A DNA stretch of 6,297 bases from Euryarchaeota archaeon TMED132 (GCA_002172355.2 NHGH02000035.1:23583-29879), one strand, 5' to 3'; counted from the stretch's first letter, positions 1 through 6,295 are shown. Notes: generated by a model from the letters alone, not told the origin. Translations and numbers: made by a program.

Positions 1-1017
1 TTGGGAATGAGCCCATTCCATGCACCATCTTTGTTTACCATTCTTGCTTTCCTTGAATATGAGCACGGTATTTTCCATGCCAAGGGTGGCTTGGGTAGTA
101 TTACCAGCCGTATGGGTGAAATTGCTGAAGAACTGGGTGTAAAAATCCGCTGCAGTACTCCGGTAAAATCGCTAATTTATGAAGGAAAGACAGTAGTTGG
201 AGCACGTATCGAAGGAGAAGAAATTCACGCTGACAAGGTCATTGTAAATGCAGACTTTGCACATGCCATGACAACTCTTGTACCTGACGAGAAGAGAAAG
301 AAATGGTCGAATAAGAAACTCGAAAAGAAGGGATATTCCTGCTCGACTTTCATGCTTTACCTCGGTGTCGATAAGATGTATGATTTACCTCATCATCAAA
401 TCTATGCATCCTCCGCATATGAGCAGAATCTCCACGATATTACCAATCATAAACTCACATGGGATGACCCATCGGTCTATGTTCAGAATGCTAGCATCAC
501 CGACGACAGTCTAGCACCTAAAGGTCAATCGACTGTTTACGTGTTGGTGCCTGTGCCAAATACCCATGATACAATCGTATGGGATGATATTAAAGCAGAT
601 TATAGAGATATAATTGTAAAGCAATTAGCCAAACTTGGTTATGACGATATTGCAGACCATATCGTCTCTGAAACCGTAGTTACTCCAGATGACTGGGGTG
701 CTTCAGATATTTATCGTGGTGCGGTTTTCAACCTCACTCACGACCTCAAACAAATGCTATGGAGGAGGCCACAAAACCGATTTGAAGAAGCCAAAAACTT
801 GTACATTGTAGGTGGAGGAACTCACCCAGGTAGCGGTCTTCCTACTATTTTTGAGAGCGCTCGAATCAGTAGTAAATTGGTATTAGCAGATATGGGATTA
901 GATCCTGATTGGAATGGCGTAAGTAATTGGTTTGCAGACATGAAGAAACCCAAACTCAAGAAGGCGAGTAAGGTTTCTATGAAAAATAATGCAACCGGTG
1001 AAGGTCATGTTGCATAG
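1..1017 (+). CDS. crtI: Phytoene desaturase / carotenoid desaturase family (CrtI), 5'-truncated by window edge
   Basis: This is an FAD-dependent desaturase of the CrtI family, which introduces conjugated double bases into phytoene-type C40 carotenoid precursors at the membrane. The last 338 residues are present. A family member is usually about 490-510 aa, so roughly 150-170 N-terminal residues with the Rossmann GxGxxG FAD motif lie outside the window. The TTG at position 1 is an internal codon: the first visible residues (GMSPFHAPS, then a GGL segment near residue 30) match the middle of CrtI proteins. The diagnostic C-terminal FAD-binding signature, GGGTHPGSGLPTIFESA, is at about residues 271-287. 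A lysine-rich tail of about 40 residues follows and is longer than in many bacterial CrtI proteins. In marine euryarchaea such enzymes feed beta-carotene/retinal synthesis for rhodopsins, but no partner gene is visible here. A related CrtI-like isomerase or a later desaturase is possible. Confidence 0.85.
   Translation: MGMSPFHAPSLFTILAFLEYEHGIFHAKGGLGSITSRMGEIAEELGVKIRCSTPVKSLIYEGKTVVGARIEGEEIHADKVIVNADFAHAMTTLVPDEKRKKWSNKKLEKKGYSCSTFMLYLGVDKMYDLPHHQIYASSAYEQNLHDITNHKLTWDDPSVYVQNASITDDSLAPKGQSTVYVLVPVPNTHDTIVWDDIKADYRDIIVKQLAKLGYDDIADHIVSETVVTPDDWGASDIYRGAVFNLTHDLKQMLWRRPQNRFEEAKNLYIVGGGTHPGSGLPTIFESARISSKLVLADMGLDPDWNGVSNWFADMKKPKLKKASKVSMKNNATGEGHVA
997..1001 (+). promoter_or_regulatory. 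Shine-Dalgarno site GGTGA for the thioredoxin-like lipoprotein
   Basis: GGTGA is complementary to the archaeal 16S rRNA 3' end and stands 5 nt before ATG 1007. It lies inside the crtI coding region. It supports ATG 1007 over ATG 989, which lies upstream of this site and so cannot use it. Confidence 0.55.
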
Positions 1018-1609
1018 ATTATCCATTGCGCTCATTACTCTGATACTTTTGATTCCTGGATGTATTGAATCACAGTCTGTAATCGGTGATAAGGAAGAGG
1101 AAATCCCTCTTAGATTGTCATTCAAGGCTGAGACCCTAGATAGAGTAGAAGACCAAGGGCCAACCTTCGACCTAAAACAGGAATTAGAAGACGGACCAGT
1201 ATTGATACTATGGATTGGTTCAGCCTGTTTTGGATGTCACGAATGGACTAATATGATACGTGAGAGTCTAGAAAATGGTTCATTAAATGAATCTACACTT
1301 TCAGTGGTTAGTGTTCATGGTTGGTCTGGCATCGAAGGTTCAGAGGAAGTAATGAATGCCTTCGGATTAGACTCCAATGACTCATCTTATGCTCCATGGA
1401 AAATCGTAATGGGTAAGGAAAATACTCCTGCACTAGATTATTTTTCAGAACAAGATACTGGTTATGGTTTGTATGAAGCATATGGCAATCCATCTACCCC
1501 TACATTGCAATTAATCGGCGATAATGGTATTAAGATGTGGCAATCAAAAAATTATTGGGCAAATTCTACAATTCTAGATGAAATATGGGACACAGCATCT
1601 AAGTTGTAA
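1007..1609 (+). CDS. Secreted thioredoxin-fold lipoprotein (TlpA/redoxin-like) with CFGC active site
   Basis: The product is about 200 aa and probably acts outside the cytoplasmic membrane as a thiol-disulfide oxidoreductase. Its substrate is unknown. The N-terminus has a short basic stretch (HR), a hydrophobic core, and a lipobox-like LIPGC ending at Cys19, the likely lipid-anchored residue. The thioredoxin-type motif is C74-F-G-C77, preceded by a hydrophobic strand (VLILWIGS). The expected cis-proline is P165 in STPTLQLI. Four N-x-S/T sequons (N90, N94, N124, N186) agree with a surface glycoprotein. I chose ATG 1007 because GGTGA at 997-1001 sits 5 nt before it. ATG 989 in the same frame would add six residues (MQPVKV) and cannot be excluded. 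The gene overlaps the crtI end by 11 nt, so the two are probably co-transcribed. The exact family within the thioredoxin superfamily is not resolved. Confidence 0.75.
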   Translation: MLHRLSIALITLILLIPGCIESQSVIGDKEEEIPLRLSFKAETLDRVEDQGPTFDLKQELEDGPVLILWIGSACFGCHEWTNMIRESLENGSLNESTLSVVSVHGWSGIEGSEEVMNAFGLDSNDSSYAPWKIVMGKENTPALDYFSEQDTGYGLYEAYGNPSTPTLQLIGDNGIKMWQSKNYWANSTILDEIWDTASKL

Positions 1610-1667
1610 TCAATACTTACCAGTCATTCGACAATCAACCTCAAAGACTGCGGGTGTTAGCATCATA

Positions 1668-2513
1668 ATGTCCGCCCTATATGGGTGGGTGGTGAGAGCT
1701 TTGGGTGAAGGCATAAAACTCCCGGTAATTAACGGACTGGGCCGTACTGATAGGAACGACAGATGGTGGTCTCAACCACTGGCCATGGGTATTGGATTGA
1801 ATATTGCTCTACTGTATACATTTTGGCGACTATTCATCTATACAACTGACGGGACAATTTCCTATGACTTACAAGGCAGCGTAGTCATGTCTCCAATATT
1901 TTCACCTAATGTTTTGGAATGGGATTTATTTGGATTATCTTCATGGGACCATCCATCTTGGGTTAATGCTGCTATTCTTGTTTTATGGATTCCTTTTGGT
2001 TTTAGAGGCACTTGCTATTACATGCGTAGAGTCTACTATCGAACCTTTTTTGCTAGTCCGGTAGCATGCTGGGTAGATGAACCAGATATCAGTAAGAAAA
2101 TTGGATATAAAGGAGAAAAGAGATTATTTATTTTCAATAATTTACACAGATATTTCCTTTATGCTGCAATGATTATTCTTTTGATTAAATGGTGGGATGT
2201 CACGCATACAATGACCTTTGATGACGGATTTGGAGTCTCTATTGGTACATTTGTCATGGGTATTGAAGCATTTTTACTAACTATGTATGTTACATCATGT
2301 CACGCTCTTAGACACCTTGCAGGTGGAGTATTAGACCGCTGGACTACTGGAATTAGCAAGATAAGAGGTAAATTATTTGGTAAGATTTCAATCATTAACA
2401 GGTCTCACGGTTTTTGGTTTTGGACTTCTTTAATTTTCGTCTTCTTAGGCGATCTATGGGTCTTAGCAGTTTGTGAAGGATATTTCAGCGATGTGGCGCT
2501 ATTTGTGATTTGA
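1668..2513 (+). CDS. sdhC: Succinate dehydrogenase membrane anchor subunit, type F (Sdh1-like), five helices
   Basis: This is the single membrane subunit of complex II, passing electrons from SdhB to quinone. It is 281 aa, close to the roughly 270 aa of actinobacterial Sdh1 anchors and about twice a classical SdhC or SdhD. Five hydrophobic segments are visible at about residues 38-58, 100-118, 160-178, 190-209 and 248-268. Family landmarks are SPIFSP (75-80), GTCYYMRRVYYR (114-125), PVAC (131-134), NNLHRYFLY (157-165) and SCHALRHLAGG (210-220). These match what I recall of the mycobacterial/streptomycete type. C116, C134, C211, H160, H212 and H216 are candidate cofactor ligands. ATG 1668 is preferred, since the open frame back to 1578 overlaps the previous gene and has no family-like sequence. 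Its possible SD (GGGTG, 1652-1656) is 11 nt away and weak. Order sdhC-sdhA-sdhB with 10-nt or shorter spacing shows one operon. Confidence 0.85.
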   Translation: MSALYGWVVRALGEGIKLPVINGLGRTDRNDRWWSQPLAMGIGLNIALLYTFWRLFIYTTDGTISYDLQGSVVMSPIFSPNVLEWDLFGLSSWDHPSWVNAAILVLWIPFGFRGTCYYMRRVYYRTFFASPVACWVDEPDISKKIGYKGEKRLFIFNNLHRYFLYAAMIILLIKWWDVTHTMTFDDGFGVSIGTFVMGIEAFLLTMYVTSCHALRHLAGGVLDRWTTGISKIRGKLFGKISIINRSHGFWFWTSLIFVFLGDLWVLAVCEGYFSDVALFVI

Positions 2514-2518
2514 GGTGA
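2512..2518 (+). promoter_or_regulatory. Strong Shine-Dalgarno site GAGGTGA for sdhA
   Basis: The seven-base match to the 16S rRNA 3' end overlaps the sdhC stop codon (TGA, 2511-2513). It lies 5 nt before ATG 2524 and 2 nt before ATG 2521. The in-frame GTG at 2515 falls inside the site itself, so it is an unlikely start. The arrangement suggests translational coupling of sdhC and sdhA. Confidence 0.7.
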
Positions 2519-2523
2519 AAATG

Positions 2524-4377
2524 ATGTCTGAAGATTACAAGAAATACGAATATGATGTCATAGTAATAGGCGCCGGTGGTGCTGGTCTTAGAGCAGCTAT
2601 CGAAGCAGCCAGAAGTGGTGCTAAAACAGCAATAATCACCAAGTCTCTACTCGGTAAGGCTCACACAGTAATGGCCGAAGGTGGTTGTGCAGCAGCCTTG
2701 CAAAATGCAGACCCTAGAGATGGATGGAAGGTTCACTTTCACGATACAATGAAAGGAAGTAAATGGCTTGCTAACTGGCAAATGGCAGAGTACCATGCAA
2801 AAGAAGCCCCAGATAGAGTTAGAGAACTAGAACAATGGGGGGCTGTTTTTGATAGAACTCCAAATAATCTAATCAATCAAAGAAACTTCGGCGGCCATAC
2901 TTTCCCTAGACTTGCTCACGTCGGTGATGCTACAGGGCTAGAATTAATCCGTACTTTACAAGAAAGAGGAATTCACGAAGGAATCGACATCTTCATGGAA
3001 TACACTGTTCGCCATCTGTTAAAAGAAGGAGATAGAGTTACAGGTTGTGTTGCTTATACAAGAGTGGACGGTGATTTCCATGCCTTTTCAGCAAAGTCAG
3101 TTGTTTTAGCAACAGGTGGAATCACTAGAGTTTGGTCTGTTTGTTCAGGCTCATGGGAATACACTGGTGATGGCCATGCATTGGCTCTATGGGCTGGAGC
3201 AGAACTTAGAGATATGGAGTTCGTCCAATTCCACCCCACTGGCATGGTTTGGCCACCTTCTGTTCGAGGAATTTTAGTCACTGAAGGTGTTAGAGGCGAA
3301 GGAGGTCGTTTGACTAACTCAAAAGGTGAGCGTTTCATGTTTGGCTATGTGCCAGAAATGTTTGCTGGAGACCACGCAGAAACTATCGAAGAATCTGACC
3401 AATGGGTCGAAGAAGTTGTATCAGGAAAACTTGCTACAGTAAGAAGGCCGCCAGAACTTTTGACCAGAGACGTGGTTGCTAAGGCTATCAATTCTGAAGT
3501 TAAGGCAGGAAGAGGTTCTCCACATGGTGGGGCTTTCCTAGATATATCCCACAGAGGCGAAGAAGCAATTTTGAAGAAATTACCGTCGATGCACCACCAA
3601 TTCAAGGAACTTGCCGGTGTTGACATCTCCAAAGAGGCCATGGAAGTAGGTCCAACCGCTCACTATGTTATGGGTGGAGTTTTGGTTAATGCTGAATCAC
3701 AAGAAACTACAGTGCCGGGATTATTTGCATGCGGTGAAGTGGCTTCAGGGCTGCATGGAGCAAATAGGCTTGGAGGAAATTCACTATCAGACCTAATTGT
3801 ATTTGGTAAAAGGGCTGGAGAGTTTGCTGCAAAGAGGTCAGAGGACTTAGCACAGCCTTCAATCGATGATTCACAAGTACAAGAAGCGATTAAAGTAATG
3901 CTAGAACCATTTGACAACGAAGGTGGAGAAAATCCAGGTTTGATTTATGATGAACTCAGAGATATGATGCAAGCGAAGGTTGGAATCATTAGAACCAAAG
4001 AGGAATTGGATGAAGCTATTAGCGATCTGAAAAGTTATGATGATAGAAGAATTGCATGTTATCCAGGTTCATCTCGTAAGTATAATTCGGGGTGGCATCA
4101 AGCCCTTGACCTAAAGAATATGGTCGATGTATCATATGCTGCAACACTTGCAGCAATAACAAGAGAAGAGAGCCGTGGAGGACACACTAGAGATGATTTC
4201 CCGGTTCCAGATGATGATTATTGGGGTAATAATCTAAACATTATTTGGATGGAAGAAGGCGAAATTAAGATTCGCCAAGAACCTAAAGAAGAGATGAGAA
4301 AAGACCTCAAGGAAGTAATCCAAGAGGTCAAGGATATGATTGCGGAAAGAGCAGAAGAAGCAGGAGGTGGCAATTAA
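2524..4377 (+). CDS. sdhA: Succinate dehydrogenase flavoprotein subunit (SdhA), type F (Sdh1-like)
   Basis: This cytoplasmic-face catalytic subunit oxidises succinate to fumarate using covalently bound FAD. It is about 617 aa. The dinucleotide fold begins with VIVIGAGGAGLRAA (12-25). H47 in KAHTVMAEGG is the expected FAD-linking histidine. Active-site elements are all present: FHPTG with H237, TEGVRGEGG (253-261), R315 in LLTRD, H380 in PTAHYVMGG, and H411/R415 in HGANRLGGNS. SRGGHTRDDFP (550-560) matches the conserved C-terminal domain motif. The RRPPELLTRD stretch (307-316) is, from memory, characteristic of the actinobacterial Sdh1 type and not of the E. coli/mitochondrial type. The C-terminus is a highly charged, probably helical tail. 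The start is ATG 2524, with ATG 2521 or GTG 2515 as less likely alternatives adding 1 or 3 residues. No catalytic residue is missing. Fumarate reduction in vivo cannot be excluded from sequence. Confidence 0.96.
   Translation: MSEDYKKYEYDVIVIGAGGAGLRAAIEAARSGAKTAIITKSLLGKAHTVMAEGGCAAALQNADPRDGWKVHFHDTMKGSKWLANWQMAEYHAKEAPDRVRELEQWGAVFDRTPNNLINQRNFGGHTFPRLAHVGDATGLELIRTLQERGIHEGIDIFMEYTVRHLLKEGDRVTGCVAYTRVDGDFHAFSAKSVVLATGGITRVWSVCSGSWEYTGDGHALALWAGAELRDMEFVQFHPTGMVWPPSVRGILVTEGVRGEGGRLTNSKGERFMFGYVPEMFAGDHAETIEESDQWVEEVVSGKLATVRRPPELLTRDVVAKAINSEVKAGRGSPHGGAFLDISHRGEEAILKKLPSMHHQFKELAGVDISKEAMEVGPTAHYVMGGVLVNAESQETTVPGLFACGEVASGLHGANRLGGNSLSDLIVFGKRAGEFAAKRSEDLAQPSIDDSQVQEAIKVMLEPFDNEGGENPGLIYDELRDMMQAKVGIIRTKEELDEAISDLKSYDDRRIACYPGSSRKYNSGWHQALDLKNMVDVSYAATLAAITREESRGGHTRDDFPVPDDDYWGNNLNIIWMEEGEIKIRQEPKEEMRKDLKEVIQEVKDMIAERAEEAGGGN
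4363..4369 (+). promoter_or_regulatory. Shine-Dalgarno site GGAGGTG for sdhB
   Basis: GGAGGTG lies in the last codons of sdhA, 7 nt before ATG 4377. The sdhA stop and sdhB start share one base (TAATG), a typical arrangement for translational coupling and equal subunit synthesis. Confidence 0.7.
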
Positions 4378-5144
4378 TGTCTCTAAAAGGTAAAAAACAG
4401 AAGTTCCTAATCACCCGAGGGGAAGGCGATTCCGCTAAGATGGAAGATTATGAAATTGAACTTGATGAAGGTATGGTAGTTCTTGACTGTGTTCATAGAG
4501 TTCAATATGAACAAGAACCAGACTTAGCCGTAAGATGGAATTGTAAAGCCGGAAAGTGCGGGTCATGTTCAGCTGAAATAAATGGCAAACCTCGTTTGAT
4601 GTGTATGACACGAATGAGTGATGTTACCAATGAGGTCGAAGAAGGCGAACCAATTGAAATACGACCAATGAAGGCTTTCCCCCACATCAAAGACTTGGTC
4701 ACCGATGTATCATGGAATTATGAAGTAGCGCAGAAAATAAAACCAATCAAAGGGCCTGATGAAATGAATTGGGAATTCAATCAAATGGAAGCGGATAGAG
4801 TTCAACAATTTAGAGAATGTATCGAATGTTTCCTATGTGTTGATACATGTCACGTTCTAAGAGACCATGCACTATTCGACGATTTCGCAGGACCAAGAAA
4901 TTTAGTCAGACTTGCTCAATATGAAATGCACCCACTTGATACAGAAGACAGAGTTCCAGAAATTAAGAAAGAATTTGGAGTTGAATATTGTAACATAACA
5001 CGCTGTTGTACGGAAGTTTGTCCTGCAGGGATTCAAATTACTGATGATGCTATTATACAACTCAAAGAGAGAGTAGTAGACCGTTATTATGACCCACTAC
5101 AACGAATCTGGCGTACATTGACTCGGAAGAAAGTACGTTACTGA
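4377..5144 (+). CDS. sdhB: Succinate dehydrogenase iron-sulfur subunit (SdhB), type F (Sdh1-like)
   Basis: This subunit carries electrons from SdhA flavin to the membrane subunit through three iron-sulfur clusters. It is 255 aa, normal for the family. The N-terminal ferredoxin domain binds [2Fe-2S] through C56, C61, C64 (CKAGKCGSC) and C76. The C-terminal domain has C148, C151, C154 and C158 in ECIECFLCVDTCHV for [4Fe-4S], and C205, C211 and C215 in YCNITRCCTEVCP for [3Fe-4S]. Two details depart from the classical form: C158 is followed by His instead of Pro, and there is an extra C210 giving a CC pair. Both fit what I recall of actinobacterial Sdh1 SdhB. The start ATG overlaps the sdhA stop by one base and has a strong SD. 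The basic C-terminus (RKKVRY) is suited to the membrane surface. Confidence 0.96.
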   Translation: MSLKGKKQKFLITRGEGDSAKMEDYEIELDEGMVVLDCVHRVQYEQEPDLAVRWNCKAGKCGSCSAEINGKPRLMCMTRMSDVTNEVEEGEPIEIRPMKAFPHIKDLVTDVSWNYEVAQKIKPIKGPDEMNWEFNQMEADRVQQFRECIECFLCVDTCHVLRDHALFDDFAGPRNLVRLAQYEMHPLDTEDRVPEIKKEFGVEYCNITRCCTEVCPAGIQITDDAIIQLKERVVDRYYDPLQRIWRTLTRKKVRY

Positions 5145-5157
5145 AAGGCGATAGTCG

Positions 5158-5565
5158 ATGAATAAGATCGTCTGGACGAAACATATTTTATCATTTATAC
5201 TTGGAGTATTTTTTATCAATGTAGGGATTGGCCATTTCATAGATCCAAAATGGTTTGAACCAATAGTTCCTACAATTCTTGGCGACCCTACATTTTGGGT
5301 TTTAATCACAGGTGCAATGGAAATTGCCCTAGGGATTGGATTAATCATTCCAAAGACTCGTAAATACTCGGGTTTACTCATGGCTCTATTTCTTATTGGC
5401 GTTTATTGGGCTAATCTGAATATGTGGATTAATGATGTACCATTAGAGGGTCAAACCTTTGCTACAATTTGGCACATACTGCGTTTAATTGGGCAAATCT
5501 TGATGATTGCTATTGCGTTGTGGGTCGGTGAATGGATTCCAAAGAGGCATGTAGATGAACAATAA
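5158..5565 (+). CDS. DoxX-like four-helix membrane protein
   Basis: This is a small integral membrane protein of 135 aa with four hydrophobic segments at about residues 8-26, 45-65, 69-90 and 104-126. The pattern GIGHFIDPKWFEPIVP, then EIALGIGLIIPKTRK, then YWANLNMWIN is typical of the DoxX-like family. That family includes the DoxD subunit of archaeal thiosulfate:quinone oxidoreductase and many uncharacterised membrane proteins. The biochemical role here is not known. The start ATG 5158 is 13 nt after the sdhB stop and has a weak SD-like AAGGCGA at 5145-5151. It is therefore probably on the sdh transcript, though its weaker SD suggests less translation than sdhA and sdhB. A role in quinone-linked redox or in complex II assembly is only an inference from position. 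Confidence 0.75.
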   Translation: MNKIVWTKHILSFILGVFFINVGIGHFIDPKWFEPIVPTILGDPTFWVLITGAMEIALGIGLIIPKTRKYSGLLMALFLIGVYWANLNMWINDVPLEGQTFATIWHILRLIGQILMIAIALWVGEWIPKRHVDEQ

Positions 5566-5953
5566 GGCGTATCCTTCATACAGACAAATCATTGGTATCT
5601 CTTTGATTCTCTTTTCAATAGTGTCTTTTTTATTCCCTCATTTATTTCAATCCAGCCTAGAATCAAAAGAACTCGTTGAAAAAGTTGATTATAGAATCAG
5701 ACTTTCTGCAGTACCTCTTGGCATTGGTTTGTTTTTCATATTACTAAGTAAATTTCAATCCAAACATATTCTAACCCAATCACTAATCTTGGCATTTTTT
5801 ATTGATATGGGATATTTCACGACTCGATTACTCTCAATGTCAATTCACGGTTTTGATTCTACCACCCAACTTTATTGGTTATCTATTGAATTGGTTATAG
5901 GAATTACATTAGCAGTTATTTTGAAATTAAAAAAAGCCCCTTCAAAGACCTAA
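5555..5953 (+). CDS. DUF4345-like four-helix membrane protein
   Basis: This is a 132-aa integral membrane protein of unknown function. Four hydrophobic segments lie at about residues 11-29, 50-66, 73-90 and 106-124. The layout (first helix ending in FLFP, a short polar stretch, YRIRLSAVPLGIGLFF, then TRLLSMSIHGF and ELVIGITLAVIL) resembles the DUF4345 family, in which an R-L-S-x-x-x-x-G motif and a Glu in the last helix recur. I assign it by pattern only. The start ATG 5555 overlaps the DoxX-like gene by 11 nt, with GAGG at 5544-5547 as its SD, so the two are probably translationally coupled. The last codons and the stop lie inside a hairpin that reads as a terminator for the convergent MC1 gene. 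Confidence 0.65.
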   Translation: MNNKAYPSYRQIIGISLILFSIVSFLFPHLFQSSLESKELVEKVDYRIRLSAVPLGIGLFFILLSKFQSKHILTQSLILAFFIDMGYFTTRLLSMSIHGFDSTTQLYWLSIELVIGITLAVILKLKKAPSKT

Positions 5954-5967
5954 GTCTTTGAAGAGGC
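5929..5967 (-). terminator. Hairpin plus U7 terminator for the MC1 gene
   Basis: CTTCAAAGAC (5940-5949) and GTCTTTGAAG (5954-5963) form a perfect 10-bp stem with a 4-nt loop. After one C/A mismatch, GCC (5936-5938) and GGC (5965-5967) add three pairs. Read on the minus strand, the hairpin is followed directly by seven T (complement of A 5929-5935). It lies about 50 nt after the MC1 stop. On the plus strand no T-run follows, so its direction is for MC1. It covers the 3' end of the DUF4345-like gene, whose stop (5951-5953) is in the loop. Archaeal termination depends chiefly on T-runs, so the hairpin may mainly protect the RNA 3' end. Confidence 0.7.
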
Positions 5968-6017
5968 AGTTGCATTCCTCGGAATACATTAATCATAATT
6001 TAGCCTTGGTAAGACAC

Positions 6018-6281
6018 TCAAAGGTGTTCAATACCAGTCTTTTTGACATTGGCCTTTTTGATCTTATCAGGTAGCCAAGCAGGACCGTTCGCTGGCTTAT
6101 CAACCATCGAGATGCTTCCTGTGAAGCAGTGGACTCTCTTTGTTCCACGCTCACGTAGGCGTATGGTCGAATGTCCGCGGGTTGCAGCTTTAAGGGCCGC
6201 TCCACGGGGTTGTTTGCTTGCAAAAACCTGGCTCGTATCTTTACCGCCCTCCATTAGGACGAAATATTTTTTATCAGACAT
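6018..6281 (-). CDS. mc1: Archaeal chromosomal protein MC1 (non-histone DNA-bending protein)
   Basis: MC1 is a small, abundant, monomeric archaeal protein that binds and sharply bends double-stranded DNA, helping to compact the chromosome. The product is 87 aa, slightly shorter than the roughly 93 aa of Methanosarcina MC1. Recognisable blocks are YFVL (6-9), SKQPRGAALKAATRG (22-36), IRLRERGTKRVHCF (40-53), PAWLPDKI (67-74) and VKKTGIEHL (79-87). The loop between ATRG and IRLRERG is several residues shorter than in Methanosarcina. One of the two tryptophans usual in Methanosarcina MC1 is replaced here (GSISMV after VHCF), while the PAW tryptophan is kept (W69). ATG 6281 has a strong SD (GGAGGT) 8 nt upstream. 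The gene is convergent with the sdh cluster; its promoter lies beyond the window's right edge. Confidence 0.93.
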   Translation of the reverse strand: MSDKKYFVLMEGGKDTSQVFASKQPRGAALKAATRGHSTIRLRERGTKRVHCFTGSISMVDKPANGPAWLPDKIKKANVKKTGIEHL

Positions 6282-6289
6282 TTTGGATA

Positions 6290-6295
6290 ACCTCC
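6290..6295 (-). promoter_or_regulatory. Shine-Dalgarno site GGAGGT for MC1
   Basis: The minus-strand GGAGGT lies 8 nt before the MC1 ATG. It is a strong match to the 16S rRNA 3' end, in keeping with an abundant product. Confidence 0.7.

Noticed and set aside
1..3. TTG as a genuine start codon for the CrtI gene
   Set aside because: The following residues match the middle of CrtI proteins and the FAD Rossmann motif is missing, so the gene is cut by the window edge.
278..514. Plus-strand 78-aa frame inside crtI
   Set aside because: It is an alternative-frame shadow of a well-supported CrtI coding region.
1578..1667. Upstream in-frame ATG for sdhC adding 30 residues
   Set aside because: It overlaps the preceding gene by 32 nt, the added residues look unlike a protein N-terminus of this family, and ATG 1668 fits the family length.
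1610..1667. Possible promoter for the sdh operon
   Set aside because: The gap is moderately A+T-rich but has no clear TATA box or BRE at a sensible distance from sdhC.
3054..3917. Three minus-strand open frames opposite sdhA
   Set aside because: They are Ser/Pro-rich antisense shadows of a highly conserved coding region, with no family features.
5097..5381. Minus-strand 94-aa frame across the sdhB end and DoxX-like gene
   Set aside because: It crosses two supported plus-strand genes and shows no domain or SD.
5158..5565. DoxX-like protein as a second SDH anchor (SdhD)
   Set aside because: The five-helix SdhC is already a complete type F anchor, and this protein has DoxX-family patterns and no SdhD-like haem or quinone motif.
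5974..5985. Short inverted repeat ATTCC-TC-GGAAT between the convergent genes
   Set aside because: Five pairs with a two-base spacer is too short to separate from chance, and no T-run follows it in either direction.
5993..6223. Minus-strand open frame of 76 aa
   Set aside because: It lies in another frame inside the MC1 gene, has no recognisable family and no separate SD.
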